Notes under the pieces: model-generated
Database searches by the model: none
What the model saw: the letters and a program-made list of their open reading frames with translations, nothing else
Told to the model about the DNA's origin: nothing
DNA from: SHVZ01 sp041906305
GTDB lineage: Bacteria; Pseudomonadota; Alphaproteobacteria; SHVZ01
Assembly (NCBI GenBank): GCA_041906305.1
Contig: JAYRJL010000001.1
Coordinates: 1,240,001 to 1,304,000 of the forward strand
Direction: 5' to 3'
DNA: 64,000 bases
Shown: piece by piece, positions 34,635 to 45,114 of the stretch
Layout: each line of letters opens with the position of its first letter
Numbering within the stretch: position 1 is the stretch's first letter
Translations under genes and position numbers: made by a program

Positions 34635-35984
34635 ATGGAAACGACGAACAGGTTCAACCGGCGCAAGGCACTGAAGATCGGTGCCGGCGCCGCCGGCATC
34701 CTGGCGATGCCGGGGATCATGAAGGTCGCCCGCGCCCAGTCCGGCGGCTTCAACTGGAAGAAGTTCCAGGGCCAGAGCATCGAGGTCTCGCTCACCCTCG
34801 GCCCTCGTGCCGAGGTGCTGCAGAAGCACGAGAAGGAATTCACCGAGCTCACCGGCATCAAGGTGGGATCGGAGGCCGTGCCCGAGCAGCAGCACCGTCA
34901 GCAGGTCGTGATCCAGTTCAACTCGGGCAATCCGCAGTTCGACGTCATCACCGTCGCCTGGCATGTGCAGAAACGCCTGGTCGGCAAGTCGAAGTGGCTG
35001 GCCGACATGAAGCCGTTGCTCGCGGATTCGGCGCTGACCGCGCCGGACTACGACTTCCCCGACTTCACCGCCGGTGGGCTTCGCTGGGCGACCCAGGGCG
35101 ACGGGCGGATGGACACGCTGCCGCTCAACATCGATCCCTGGATGATCTACTGGAACAAGGAGCTCTTCGCTGCGAAGGGCCTCGCGTTCCCGAAGACCTT
35201 CGAGGAAATCGTGATGGCGGCCGAGAAGCTGACCGACAAGGCGTCGGGGCAGTACGGCTGGGTGTCGCGCGGCCTCAAGAACGCCAACGTGCCGGTGTGG
35301 ACCAGCTTCATGCTCGGCCACGACATGGATCCGGTGAACCCGAAGACGGTGGCGCTCCAGACCATGACGCCGGAGGCGATCGCCGCCGCCGAGTACTACA
35401 AGAAGCTCAACAAGGACTTCGCCCCGCCGGGCACGGTCGGCTTCAACTGGAACGAGTCCCAGACCTCGTTCAGCCAGGGTAAGATCGGCATGTGGCTGGA
35501 CGGCATCGGCTTCGCGCCGCCGCTCGAGGACGCGACCAAGTCCAAGGTCGTGGGCAAGGTCGGCTACGGCATCATGCCGGCCGGGCCGAAGAGCCGGAAC
35601 TCGGCGACCTTCGGCGACGGCATCGGCATTGCCGCGGCCTCGAAGAAGAAGGAAGCCGCCTATCTCTACACCCAGTGGGCGACCAGCAAGCTGATGTGCG
35701 CGCGCCTGCTGCAGTCGGGCGGCGGTTCTCCCTGCCGTGCGTCGGCCTATACCGACAAGGATGTCATCGCCGGCCTGAAGCTGCCGCGCGAATGGCTGAC
35801 CTGCCTGCAGGAGTCGACGTCGATCGGACGGCCCGGCCTGCCGGAGATCGTGCCGGTGACCGAGTTCCGCGACGTCTTCGGCGTCGGCCTCACCAACACG
35901 ATCGGCGGTGCCGACGCCAAGGCCGAGATGCAGAAGGCGACCGAAGCCTTCACCCCGGTCCTGGCAAAGTCCGAGGCCTCCTGA
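34635..35984 (+). CDS. Sugar-type ABC substrate-binding protein (family 1) with Tat-like signal
   Basis: A 449-residue binding protein. The N-terminus has a twin-arginine motif, NRRKALKIGAGAAGILAMPG, followed by VARAQS, so export by the Tat route is likely. The mature part (IEVSLTLGPRAEVLQKHEKEF) is a family-1 carbohydrate binding protein. GGGAGGA lies 8 bases before the ATG at 34635. Two permeases follow but no ATPase, so an ATPase encoded elsewhere must energise the importer. Position within the regulator/aldolase locus suggests uptake of L-fucose or a related sugar or sugar acid. A perfect hairpin follows the stop. Confidence 0.87.
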   Translation: METTNRFNRRKALKIGAGAAGILAMPGIMKVARAQSGGFNWKKFQGQSIEVSLTLGPRAEVLQKHEKEFTELTGIKVGSEAVPEQQHRQQVVIQFNSGNPQFDVITVAWHVQKRLVGKSKWLADMKPLLADSALTAPDYDFPDFTAGGLRWATQGDGRMDTLPLNIDPWMIYWNKELFAAKGLAFPKTFEEIVMAAEKLTDKASGQYGWVSRGLKNANVPVWTSFMLGHDMDPVNPKTVALQTMTPEAIAAAEYYKKLNKDFAPPGTVGFNWNESQTSFSQGKIGMWLDGIGFAPPLEDATKSKVVGKVGYGIMPAGPKSRNSATFGDGIGIAAASKKKEAAYLYTQWATSKLMCARLLQSGGGSPCRASAYTDKDVIAGLKLPREWLTCLQESTSIGRPGLPEIVPVTEFRDVFGVGLTNTIGGADAKAEMQKATEAFTPVLAKSEAS

Positions 35985-35999
35985 TCGTCCTAGCGTTCC

Positions 36000-36029
36000 C
36001 CTCCCGCCGCGGCTTGCCGCGGCGGGAGG
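36000..36029 (+). other. Perfect 13-bp intercistronic hairpin after the binding-protein gene
   Basis: CCTCCCGCCGCGG (36000-36012) pairs without mismatch with CCGCGGCGGGAGG (36017-36029) around a CTTG loop. There is no T-run, so it is more like an mRNA-stabilising or processing hairpin than a terminator. Its 3' arm includes GGGAGG, the only Shine-Dalgarno-like run near the permease start at 36047, though 17 bases away. It may therefore also reduce permease translation. Confidence 0.65.
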
Positions 36030-36046
36030 AATGCCGCAAGACCCCA

Positions 36047-36967
36047 ATGACCGAAGCCACCCTCGAACGGAAGAACGCGGCCGCCGACGCCGAGCCGGGG
36101 CGCGGGCGTTCCTTCGCGCGCAACTACCTGCCCTTCGCCTATCCGGCGCTGGCGATCACCGCGGCGGTGATCGTCTTCCCGTGGATCTTCACGGTCTACA
36201 TGAGCTTCTACGACTGGAAGATCGGGCAGGCGCGGGAGTTCGTGGGAGTCGCCAACTTCGTCAAGCTCGCGACCGATCCGCGCTTCATCGAGTCGATCGG
36301 CCATACGATCTATTTCACAGTGCTCGCGGTCGTCCTGCCGCTGATCTTCGGCACGATCGCCGCCCTGATCTTCAATGAGCGCTTTCCCTTGCGAGGATTC
36401 TTCCGCGCGATCTTCATCCTGCCGATGATGGCGACGCCGGTCGCGGTGGCGCTGGTTTGGACGATGATGTTCCACCCGCAGCTCGGCGTCCTGAACTACC
36501 TGCTGAGCCTGGTCGGCATCCCGCCGCAGCTCTGGGTCTATTCCGCGGATACCGTGATCCCCGCGCTGGTGGCGGTCGAGGTCTGGCACTGGACGCCGCT
36601 GGTGATGCTGATCGTGCTCGGCGGCCTCGCCTCGCTTCCGACCGAGCCGTACGAGTCGGCGAAGATCGACGGCGCCAGCGCCTGGCAGATGTTCCGGCAC
36701 ATCACGCTGCCGCTGATCATGCCGTTCATCCTGGTCGCGGTCGTCATCCGCATGATCGACGCGCTGAAGGCCTTCGACACGATCTTCGTCATCACCTCCG
36801 GCGGGCCGGGAACGGCGTCGGAGACGATCAACGTGTATCTCTATCTGCAGGCCTTCTCGTTCTACAACATTGGCTATGCCTCGGCGGTGACCATCGTCTT
36901 CTTCGTCCTGATAATCATGCTGACGCTGATGCTGCTCTACCTCCGCCAAAGGGCGAAGTGGACGTGA
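36047..36967 (+). CDS. Sugar ABC importer permease 1 (MalF-type)
   Basis: A 306-residue permease with about six membrane segments after a charged N-terminal tail (TEATLERKNAAADAEPGRGR). The EAA coupling loop is EPYESAKIDGASAWQMFRHI near residues 202-221, followed by TLPLIMPF. The ATG at 36047 is the only start in this frame close to the conserved part, and it has no good ribosome-binding site because the nearest GGGAGG lies in the hairpin. It ends in a GTGA overlap with permease 2. It should form the membrane channel with permease 2. Confidence 0.88.
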   Translation: MTEATLERKNAAADAEPGRGRSFARNYLPFAYPALAITAAVIVFPWIFTVYMSFYDWKIGQAREFVGVANFVKLATDPRFIESIGHTIYFTVLAVVLPLIFGTIAALIFNERFPLRGFFRAIFILPMMATPVAVALVWTMMFHPQLGVLNYLLSLVGIPPQLWVYSADTVIPALVAVEVWHWTPLVMLIVLGGLASLPTEPYESAKIDGASAWQMFRHITLPLIMPFILVAVVIRMIDALKAFDTIFVITSGGPGTASETINVYLYLQAFSFYNIGYASAVTIVFFVLIIMLTLMLLYLRQRAKWT

Positions 36968-37797
36968 ACGCCTACCAGCTCAAGCGCCTCGCCGGCCGCA
37001 TCGGGTTCGGCATCTCGGTCTTCATCATCGTCTCGCCGGCGATCCTGGTGATGCTGTGGATGCTGTCGCTCTCGCTCAAGAACGAGGTCGACAACCTGGC
37101 CTTCCCGCCGGTGTTCGTGCCCAATCCGCCGACGCTCGACAACTTCTTCTCCGTGTTCGAGAAGAATCGCTTCGAGACCTATTTCATCAACAGTCTGATC
37201 GTCTCGGGCGTCTCGACCTTGATCGCGATCCTGGTCGGCGTTCCCGCCGGCTACGGCATCGCCAAGGCACAGGCGCACAAGATCGCGGTGCTGACCCTGA
37301 TCGCGCGGATCACGCCGGGTCTCTCGTACCTGATCCCGCTCTACATCCTGTTCCAGTGGATCGGGCTCACCGGCACCATCTGGCCGATCGTCATCACGCA
37401 CCTGGTGCTGACCGTGCCGATCTTCATCTATGTGATGATCGGCTTCTTCGAAAGCCAGCCGCCGGACTTGGAGGAGGCGGCGCTGATCGACGGCTGCACG
37501 CTCTGGCAGGCGTTCCGGTACGTGGCCCTGCCTCTGGCGCGGCCCGGGATCGTGGTTGCGGCGATCCTCTCGATCATCTTCTCGTGGAACAACTTCATCT
37601 TCGGCGCCGTGCTGGGCGGGCGCCAGACGCGGACTCTGCCGGTCGCGGTCTTCAACATGCTGACGTTCGAGCAGGTCGCGTGGGGGCCGCTGGCAGCGGC
37701 GGCGCTATTGGTGACGCTGCCCGTCCTGTTGCTGACGCTCTTCATCCAGAAGGAGATCGTCGGCGGTCTCACCGCCGGCGGCGTCAAGGGCGGCTAG
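36964..37797 (+). CDS. Sugar ABC importer permease 2 (MalG-type)
   Basis: A 277-residue permease with six membrane segments. The EAA loop is LEEAALIDGCTLWQAFRYVA (near residues 168-187) and the C-terminus is EIVGGLTAGGVKGG. GTG at 36964 is taken as the start because it shares GTGA with the previous stop; a GTG six bases earlier is in the same frame. Its last 44 bases (37752-37795) recur almost exactly at 38901-38944, on the far side of a DUF2332 gene. That shows an insertion or rearrangement at the 3' end of this gene. No ATPase gene follows. Confidence 0.88.
   Translation: MNAYQLKRLAGRIGFGISVFIIVSPAILVMLWMLSLSLKNEVDNLAFPPVFVPNPPTLDNFFSVFEKNRFETYFINSLIVSGVSTLIAILVGVPAGYGIAKAQAHKIAVLTLIARITPGLSYLIPLYILFQWIGLTGTIWPIVITHLVLTVPIFIYVMIGFFESQPPDLEEAALIDGCTLWQAFRYVALPLARPGIVVAAILSIIFSWNNFIFGAVLGGRQTRTLPVAVFNMLTFEQVAWGPLAAAALLVTLPVLLLTLFIQKEIVGGLTAGGVKGG
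37752..37795 (+). repeat. Direct repeat A (end of permease 2)
   Basis: These 44 bases encode the last 14 residues of permease 2 and match 38901-38944 at 42 of 44 positions in the same orientation. The two copies bracket the DUF2332 gene; the distance from copy to copy is 1149 bases. Both mismatches are single-base changes (ACC/AGC and GTC/GTG). Confidence 0.92.
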
Positions 37798-37886
37798 CGC
37801 TGGATAGTGCCTGGGCCGGAGTTTTCGGCAGGGGCGCGATCGGCATCAATGAAGCGCAGGCGCTTGAGCATGTAGCGAACCGTTCC

Positions 37887-38879
37887 ATGTCCGGATCTGC
37901 ACTAGCCGAAGATGCTTTGGCGGAGCGATACCGCCGCTTCGCCAACGCTGAAGTTCGCGGTCTCTCGCCGCTGTACGAGAGGTTGGCCACGGAGTGCGCC
38001 ATCAGCGCCAAGATCCTGGCCTTCCTCCAAAGACTTCCCCTCGATCGTCAACAACCCAATCTCTTCTTTGCGGCCGTCCGCCATGTGAGTGGACTGCCGG
38101 CGGGTATTCGCGAGCTAGAGGACGCGGTGGCAAGACAGGCCGCGTCAATTGAAGAGATCATGCGGAGCCGCACGACCCAGACGAACGAGCCGAACCGATG
38201 CGCTGTCCTGCTTCCGGCTCTCGTTCACCTGCCTCAGCCGCTTGCCCTTCTGGAGGTTGGTGCATCGGCCGGGCTATGTCTGCTCGCCGACCGCTATGGC
38301 TACGACTACGGTCGACAGCGGATCGACGCACCTCGAGAAACGCGGTCGCTCGCACCCGTCTTTCCGTGTGCCGCGAATCGATTGACCCCGGTGCCAATGG
38401 AACTCCCAAGTATCGCGTGGCGCAGGGGGCTCGATCTCAACCCGCTCAGCGTCACATCGCAGCAAGAGATGGATTGGCTCAAGACGCTCGTCTGGCCTGA
38501 GCAGTCGGCGAGGCTCTTGCACTTGAACGCTGCAATCGAGACGGCTCGCCTGACGCCGCCGGAAGTCATTCGAGGAGACCTGCTCAAAGACGTGGTGGCG
38601 GCACTCAATTCTGCGCCCTGCGGCACGACGCGGGTCGTCTTTCACACGGCAGTACTGACCTACGTTGGGTCTCAGCGAGATCGTGACACCTTTGCCCAGG
38701 CCGTCATGGAAACAGGCGCCACCTGGATTAGCAACGAGGCCCCGGGCGTCTTTCCGCAAATCGCCGATAGGGTGTCAGGGCCGCGTCGTGCCGATCGATT
38801 TTTGCTGGCTATAGACGGTCAACCTGTGGCTTGGACCGGGCCACACGGCCAGTCCATTGAATGGCTCGAACAGGATTGA
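37887..38879 (+). CDS. DUF2332-family protein, inserted low-GC gene
   Basis: A 330-residue protein of the DUF2332 family, recognised by SPLYERLATECA near the N-terminus and by the later blocks NPLSVTSQQEMDWLKTLVWP, VFHTAVLTYVGS and WISNEAPGVF. The family function is unknown; the fold may resemble methyltransferases, but no cofactor motif stands out. G+C in sampled lines is about 57-58%, well below neighbours at about two thirds. The gene is bracketed by direct repeats of the permease 3' end, so it was probably acquired. The ATG at 37887 (MSGSALAEDALAERYRRF) has no clear ribosome-binding site. It may be transcribed from the upstream operon. Confidence 0.8.
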   Translation: MSGSALAEDALAERYRRFANAEVRGLSPLYERLATECAISAKILAFLQRLPLDRQQPNLFFAAVRHVSGLPAGIRELEDAVARQAASIEEIMRSRTTQTNEPNRCAVLLPALVHLPQPLALLEVGASAGLCLLADRYGYDYGRQRIDAPRETRSLAPVFPCAANRLTPVPMELPSIAWRRGLDLNPLSVTSQQEMDWLKTLVWPEQSARLLHLNAAIETARLTPPEVIRGDLLKDVVAALNSAPCGTTRVVFHTAVLTYVGSQRDRDTFAQAVMETGATWISNEAPGVFPQIADRVSGPRRADRFLLAIDGQPVAWTGPHGQSIEWLEQD

Positions 38880-38900
38880 TGCGCGGCGCTTGTGCCGGGC

Positions 38901-38944
38901 GGAGATCGTCGGCGGTCTCAGCGCCGGCGGCGTGAAGGGCGGCT
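38901..38944 (+). repeat. Direct repeat B (remnant of the permease 3' end)
   Basis: A 42/44 copy of 37752-37795. Read in the permease frame it encodes EIVGGLSAGGVKGG and a TGA at 38944-38946, a complete permease-like C-terminus with no gene in front. Similarity stops abruptly on its left side. It is therefore either the displaced original 3' end of permease 2 or the end of a second, deleted permease gene. Confidence 0.9.
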
Positions 38945-38955
38945 GATCGCCGACC

Positions 38956-39216
38956 TCAGTCGGCGTCGACGCTCGCCGTCCGCAGCTCTGCCAGGATTCC
39001 CTCGGCCCGCTCCTTCCGGCGCCCGGAAGTGATCTTCTCATGCAGCGACAGGATCGCGCGCGAGCCGGTGGTGACGAAGAGGAAGGGAAGGGCGGCGTGC
39101 ACCAGGCACGCAAGTCCTGCGCCGATCATCCTGATGCCGACCGAGCCTGCGACCCGGCTGTGCTCAAGGTAGGTCTCGCCCACGGCGCGGGGGTGGTCGG
39201 TGAACGGGTTGGGCAT
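38956..39216 (-). CDS. DUF6356-family small membrane protein
   Basis: An 86-residue protein. The N-terminus NPFTDHPRAVGETYLEH and the single hydrophobic segment IGAGLACLVHAALPFLFV, followed by TTGSRAI, match the DUF6356 family of small inner-membrane proteins of unknown function. The ATG at 39216 is the only start in frame near the conserved N-terminus. Its ribosome-binding site (GGGGAG) and the ATG itself are folded into a 13-bp hairpin, so translation is expected to be controlled. It lies downstream of the amidohydrolase gene on the same strand, 87 bases away. Confidence 0.75.
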   Translation of the reverse strand: MPNPFTDHPRAVGETYLEHSRVAGSVGIRMIGAGLACLVHAALPFLFVTTGSRAILSLHEKITSGRRKERAEGILAELRTASVDAD

Positions 39217-39244
39217 GTCATCTCCCCTTCAGGAGATGACATGC
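39213..39244 (-). promoter_or_regulatory. Perfect 13-bp inverted repeat enclosing the DUF6356 ribosome-binding site and start codon
   Basis: GCATGTCATCTCC (39213-39225) and GGAGATGACATGC (39232-39244) are exact reverse complements with a 6-base spacer. In the leftward transcript the stem contains the GGAG core of the Shine-Dalgarno site and the initiating ATG at 39214-39216. This should block ribosome entry unless the stem is opened. As DNA the same repeat carries TGACATG half sites and could instead be an operator. Both readings are inference; the symmetry is seen directly. Confidence 0.7.
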
Positions 39245-39258
39245 TAACTCAACCTTAC

Positions 39259-39268
39259 TGACATGTCA
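39259..39268. promoter_or_regulatory. TGACATGTCA palindrome upstream of the DUF6356 gene
   Basis: A perfect 10-base palindrome 43 bases upstream of the DUF6356 start. Its half site TGACATG is repeated in both arms of the adjacent 13-bp inverted repeat, giving a cluster of related sites within 56 bases. A near-copy (TAACATGTCA) lies in the fucU/GntR divergent region. This looks like an operator, but the regulator is not known. Confidence 0.45.
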
Positions 39269-39303
39269 TGGATTTTGAGGAAGGATTTTCTCCTTTTTGA
39301 GCC

Positions 39304-40287
39304 TCAAAGCTTAAAAATCTTCTCCGCATTGGCCGAGCGGACCTTCTTCGCGACCTTCGCCGGAAGGTCGTTCACGCGCTTCAGGCAGCCCTTCATGCTG
39401 CCGATGTTGTGCGGGTAGTCGGAGCCGTACATCACCTTGTCCTCGCCGCCGACATCGAGGCACATCTTCAGCGATTCCGGCCGGTAGGTGACGGCGTCGT
39501 ACCAGATCTTCTTCATGTAGTGCGACGGCCGCTTCGAGATCTTGATGCGCGCCGCATTCATGTTGTCGAAGCAGACGTCGAGACGGCCGACGAGGTAGGG
39601 CAGCGTGGCGCCGGCGTGGCCGGCGATGATCTTCACGCGCTTGTACTGCTCGAAGAAGCCGTCGAAGATCATGCGTGCGATCGCCAGCGACGTATCGAAC
39701 ATGAAGCCGACCGAGGCGATCAGGTTGTAGGCCCGCATGTCGAGCACCGGCGTTCCCGGCGGGGCGGTCGGATGCACCAGCACCGGCAGGCCTTTCCTGT
39801 CGATCGCGGCCCAGATCGGCGCGAACTTGGGATCGGTCAGCGACGCGCCGCCGATATTGGCGAGCACCATCACGCCGACGGCGCCGGCCTTGGTCGCGCG
39901 CTCGAGCTCCTTGACCGCGAGGTCAGGGTACTCCCACGGCAGCGAGCAGAGGAAGCGGATGCGGTCCGGGTAGACGCGCTGCGCCTCCGCCATCTCGTCG
40001 TTGGCGATCTGCGCCGCCTTGAGGCTGATCTCGCCCGGCCCGAAATAGACGTTGGGGCAGGTCAGCGAGACGATCGCCAGGTCGACCTTCGCCTTGTTCA
40101 TCTCGCGGATGCGCAGCTTGTAGTCCCAGTGGCCGGGCTGCGGCGTCATGAACGGGGCGCCGTCCAGGTGGATGCCATAGGCCGCGTCCTTGCTCGGGCG
40201 CACCTCGTAGCGTGGCGGGCCGTACTCCTTCAGCAGCTTGAGCCACGGCTCGCTCAGCATGTGGGTGTGGACGTCGATCACGGTCAT
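39304..40287 (-). CDS. Amidohydrolase-2 family protein (ACMSD-like, COG2159)
   Basis: A 327-residue TIM-barrel metal enzyme. The HxH motif is in VIDVHTHMLSEPW, a histidine in LPVLVHPTAPPGT, another in IIAGHAGATLPYL, and the catalytic aspartate in VMYGSDYPHNIGS, as in aminocarboxymuconate-semialdehyde decarboxylase and related decarboxylases or hydrolases. GGGGGA lies 6 bases before the ATG at 40287. It stands alone, separated by its own promoter region from the gene at 40405, and its substrate cannot be predicted from neighbours. Confidence 0.85.
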   Translation of the reverse strand: MTVIDVHTHMLSEPWLKLLKEYGPPRYEVRPSKDAAYGIHLDGAPFMTPQPGHWDYKLRIREMNKAKVDLAIVSLTCPNVYFGPGEISLKAAQIANDEMAEAQRVYPDRIRFLCSLPWEYPDLAVKELERATKAGAVGVMVLANIGGASLTDPKFAPIWAAIDRKGLPVLVHPTAPPGTPVLDMRAYNLIASVGFMFDTSLAIARMIFDGFFEQYKRVKIIAGHAGATLPYLVGRLDVCFDNMNAARIKISKRPSHYMKKIWYDAVTYRPESLKMCLDVGGEDKVMYGSDYPHNIGSMKGCLKRVNDLPAKVAKKVRSANAEKIFKL

Positions 40288-40404
40288 GGCGGTCCCCCTT
40301 CGGATCCTGGCCGCCGGTTGGGTCCGGCAGCGGTCGCCGGCACCTTAGCGACCGGCTCGCGAGACCGACAAGGGGTACTCTTACTAATATAGATGCTACT
40401 AAGA

Positions 40405-40923
40405 ATGAGTTGCATAAACGATCATGCGCCGATAGCCTTTGAGGCCATGCTTCATGCCTGCACCGCCACCCCTGGCGTCGAGATCGACGCCCTCAGCTTC
40501 CCCGAACAGTTCCTGGTCTGGTCGATCCGCGCCTGGGTCGACGGCCACAAAGCGGGGACCGGCCGCGCCAGCCTGCTACGCGAAGGCTTCACGCTCGCCG
40601 GGGCCGCCGACGGCTGGCTCCTGGTCGAGGAACTCATGACCATCGTCGCCATGTCGGCCAAGCGCCCGCTTGACGTCCGTTGTCTCGCCTGCCGGACGCT
40701 CGGGGTCGATGAGGCGCCGCTGATCGCTGCCGTCGCCTCGCTGCAGCACGAGGTCGACGCGCCGGCGGTCGCGACCTGCAAGGACTGGCTGCCGCCATCG
40801 GCGGCGCGCGTCGCGCTCAAGCTGTTGGGACGCCTCGCAGGCGAACTCGGCCGCGCCGGCCTGAGACTGCCGGTGCCGGTCATGGCGCGCATCCCCGACC
40901 GGGGATTGGCGCTGGTGCATTAG
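40405..40923 (+). CDS. Conserved hypothetical protein
   Basis: A predicted protein of about 172 residues with no motif I can name. The most distinctive blocks are LSFPEQFLVWSIRAWVDG and an alanine/leucine-rich helical middle. A cysteine pair (RCLACRTLG) and a third cysteine (ATCKDWL) are present but do not form a known metal site. The start is uncertain: ATG at 40405 is used, while ATGs at 40393 and 40447 are in frame. The upstream 100 bases are unusually A+T-rich (TACTAATATAGATG) and probably hold its promoter. It converges on greA with a 16-base gap. Confidence 0.6.
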   Translation: MSCINDHAPIAFEAMLHACTATPGVEIDALSFPEQFLVWSIRAWVDGHKAGTGRASLLREGFTLAGAADGWLLVEELMTIVAMSAKRPLDVRCLACRTLGVDEAPLIAAVASLQHEVDAPAVATCKDWLPPSAARVALKLLGRLAGELGRAGLRLPVPVMARIPDRGLALVH

Positions 40924-40939
40924 AGGAAGCGAACGACGT

Positions 40940-41431
40940 TCAGACGAAGCGGATCTTGACGATCTCGTAGGACTTCGAGCCGCGGGGCGTCACCACCTCG
41001 ACCGAGTCGCCGACCGACTTCCCGATCAGGGCGCGCGCCAGCGGTGCGGTGATCGACAGCAACCCCTTTGCGATGTCGCTCTCGTCGGCGCCGACGATCT
41101 GGTACTTGGTCTCTTCGTCGGTATCCTCGTCGGCGAGCGTGACCGTGGCGCCGAAGGTCACGGTCTTTCCCGACAGCTTCTTGACGTCGATGATCTCGGC
41201 CAGGCTGATCTTGGCCTCGAGCTCCATGACGCGGCCTTCGATGAAGCTCTGCCGCTCGCGCGCGGCGTGGTACTCGGCATTCTCCGAGAGATCGCCGTGA
41301 TCGCGTGCCTCGGCGATCGCCTTGATGATCGCCGGCCGCTCCACCGTCTTCAGCTGCTTGAGTTCCTCGACCAGCCGCTCATAGCCGCCGAGAGTCATCG
41401 GAACCTTGTCGATGCCAGTCATGCCCGTCAC
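40940..41431 (-). CDS. greA: Transcription elongation factor GreA
   Basis: A 163-residue GreA. The N-terminal antiparallel coiled coil carries the acidic tip ARDHGDLSENAEYHAAR, which reaches into the RNA polymerase secondary channel to stimulate cleavage of backtracked RNA. The C-terminal FKBP-like domain ends APLARALIGKSVGDSVEV followed by TPRG. The GTG at 41431 is four bases after GGAGG; an ATG at 41422 is the alternative. It follows carB by 38 bases on the same strand, a common alphaproteobacterial order. Confidence 0.95.
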   Translation of the reverse strand: MTGMTGIDKVPMTLGGYERLVEELKQLKTVERPAIIKAIAEARDHGDLSENAEYHAARERQSFIEGRVMELEAKISLAEIIDVKKLSGKTVTFGATVTLADEDTDEETKYQIVGADESDIAKGLLSITAPLARALIGKSVGDSVEVVTPRGSKSYEIVKIRFV

Positions 41432-41469
41432 TGAACCTCCAAGCCCGCCTGCCCGGAGCGAGACGGAAT

Positions 41470-44706
<3,237 letters not shown>

Positions 44707-44741
44707 CTCAGATCCGCGACGGCATAAGGGGGCCCGCTCTA

Positions 44742-45107
44742 TCAGGCCCCCTCCCCCCTTGCGGGGGAGGGACGGGGAGGGGGGAATGCGCAAAGCGCAT
44801 CCCGAATGGCTTCGACGACGCCCTCAGTGTTCCCGAGAACGTCGTTGTTCCAGAAGCGAACGATCCTGAAATCCTGGCTTTCGAGCCACATCGTACGCGC
44901 GCCGTCGCGACCTTCTGCGTGCTGCCCGCCATCAACTTCGATGATGAGACGCGCATCGAGGCAGACGAAGTCAGCAACGTAGGGCCCGATCGGGACCTGG
45001 CGTCGAAAACGGTGTCCATCGAGCTGGTGTCGTCGAAGACGTGACCAGAGGCGAATCTCGGCTTCAGTCGGCCGCTGACGAAGCATTCGGGCGATGAGAT
45101 TGGGCAT
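44742..45107 (-). CDS. DUF559 endonuclease-like protein in an inverted-repeat cassette
   Basis: A 121-residue protein of the DUF559 family, which has a PD-(D/E)xK nuclease fold related to very-short-patch repair enzymes. The core is VADFVCLDARLIIEVDGGQH, in which LIIEVDGGQH holds the catalytic acidic residues and Gln, followed by FRIVRFWNNDVL. The N-terminal RQRPTEAEIRLWSRLRRHQL is also characteristic. The last 16 codons (FPPPRPSPARGEGA) are read from the left inverted repeat, and the stop lies just outside it. Codon start is ATG 45107. It sits in the carA-carB operon in the same direction, so it is cotranscribed with essential genes. Enzyme activity is not proven for the family. Confidence 0.85.
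   Translation of the reverse strand: MPNLIARMLRQRPTEAEIRLWSRLRRHQLDGHRFRRQVPIGPYVADFVCLDARLIIEVDGGQHAEGRDGARTMWLESQDFRIVRFWNNDVLGNTEGVVEAIRDALCAFPPPRPSPARGEGA
44747..44784. repeat. Terminal inverted repeat, left (carB side)
   Basis: A 38-base C/G-rich sequence that is the reverse complement of 45115-45152 at 36 of 38 positions. Within it CCCTCCCCC (44749-44757) and GGGGGAGGG (44763-44771) form a 9-bp hairpin. Similarity to the partner ends sharply at both outer edges, which marks the element boundary. Confidence 0.9.
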
Positions 45108-45114
45108 CGGGCAT

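Noticed and set aside
44747..44784. Left DUF559 repeat as a simple terminator between carA and carB
   Set aside because: It has an almost exact inverted partner on the other side of the DUF559 gene and no T-run. Termination here would also silence the essential carB.
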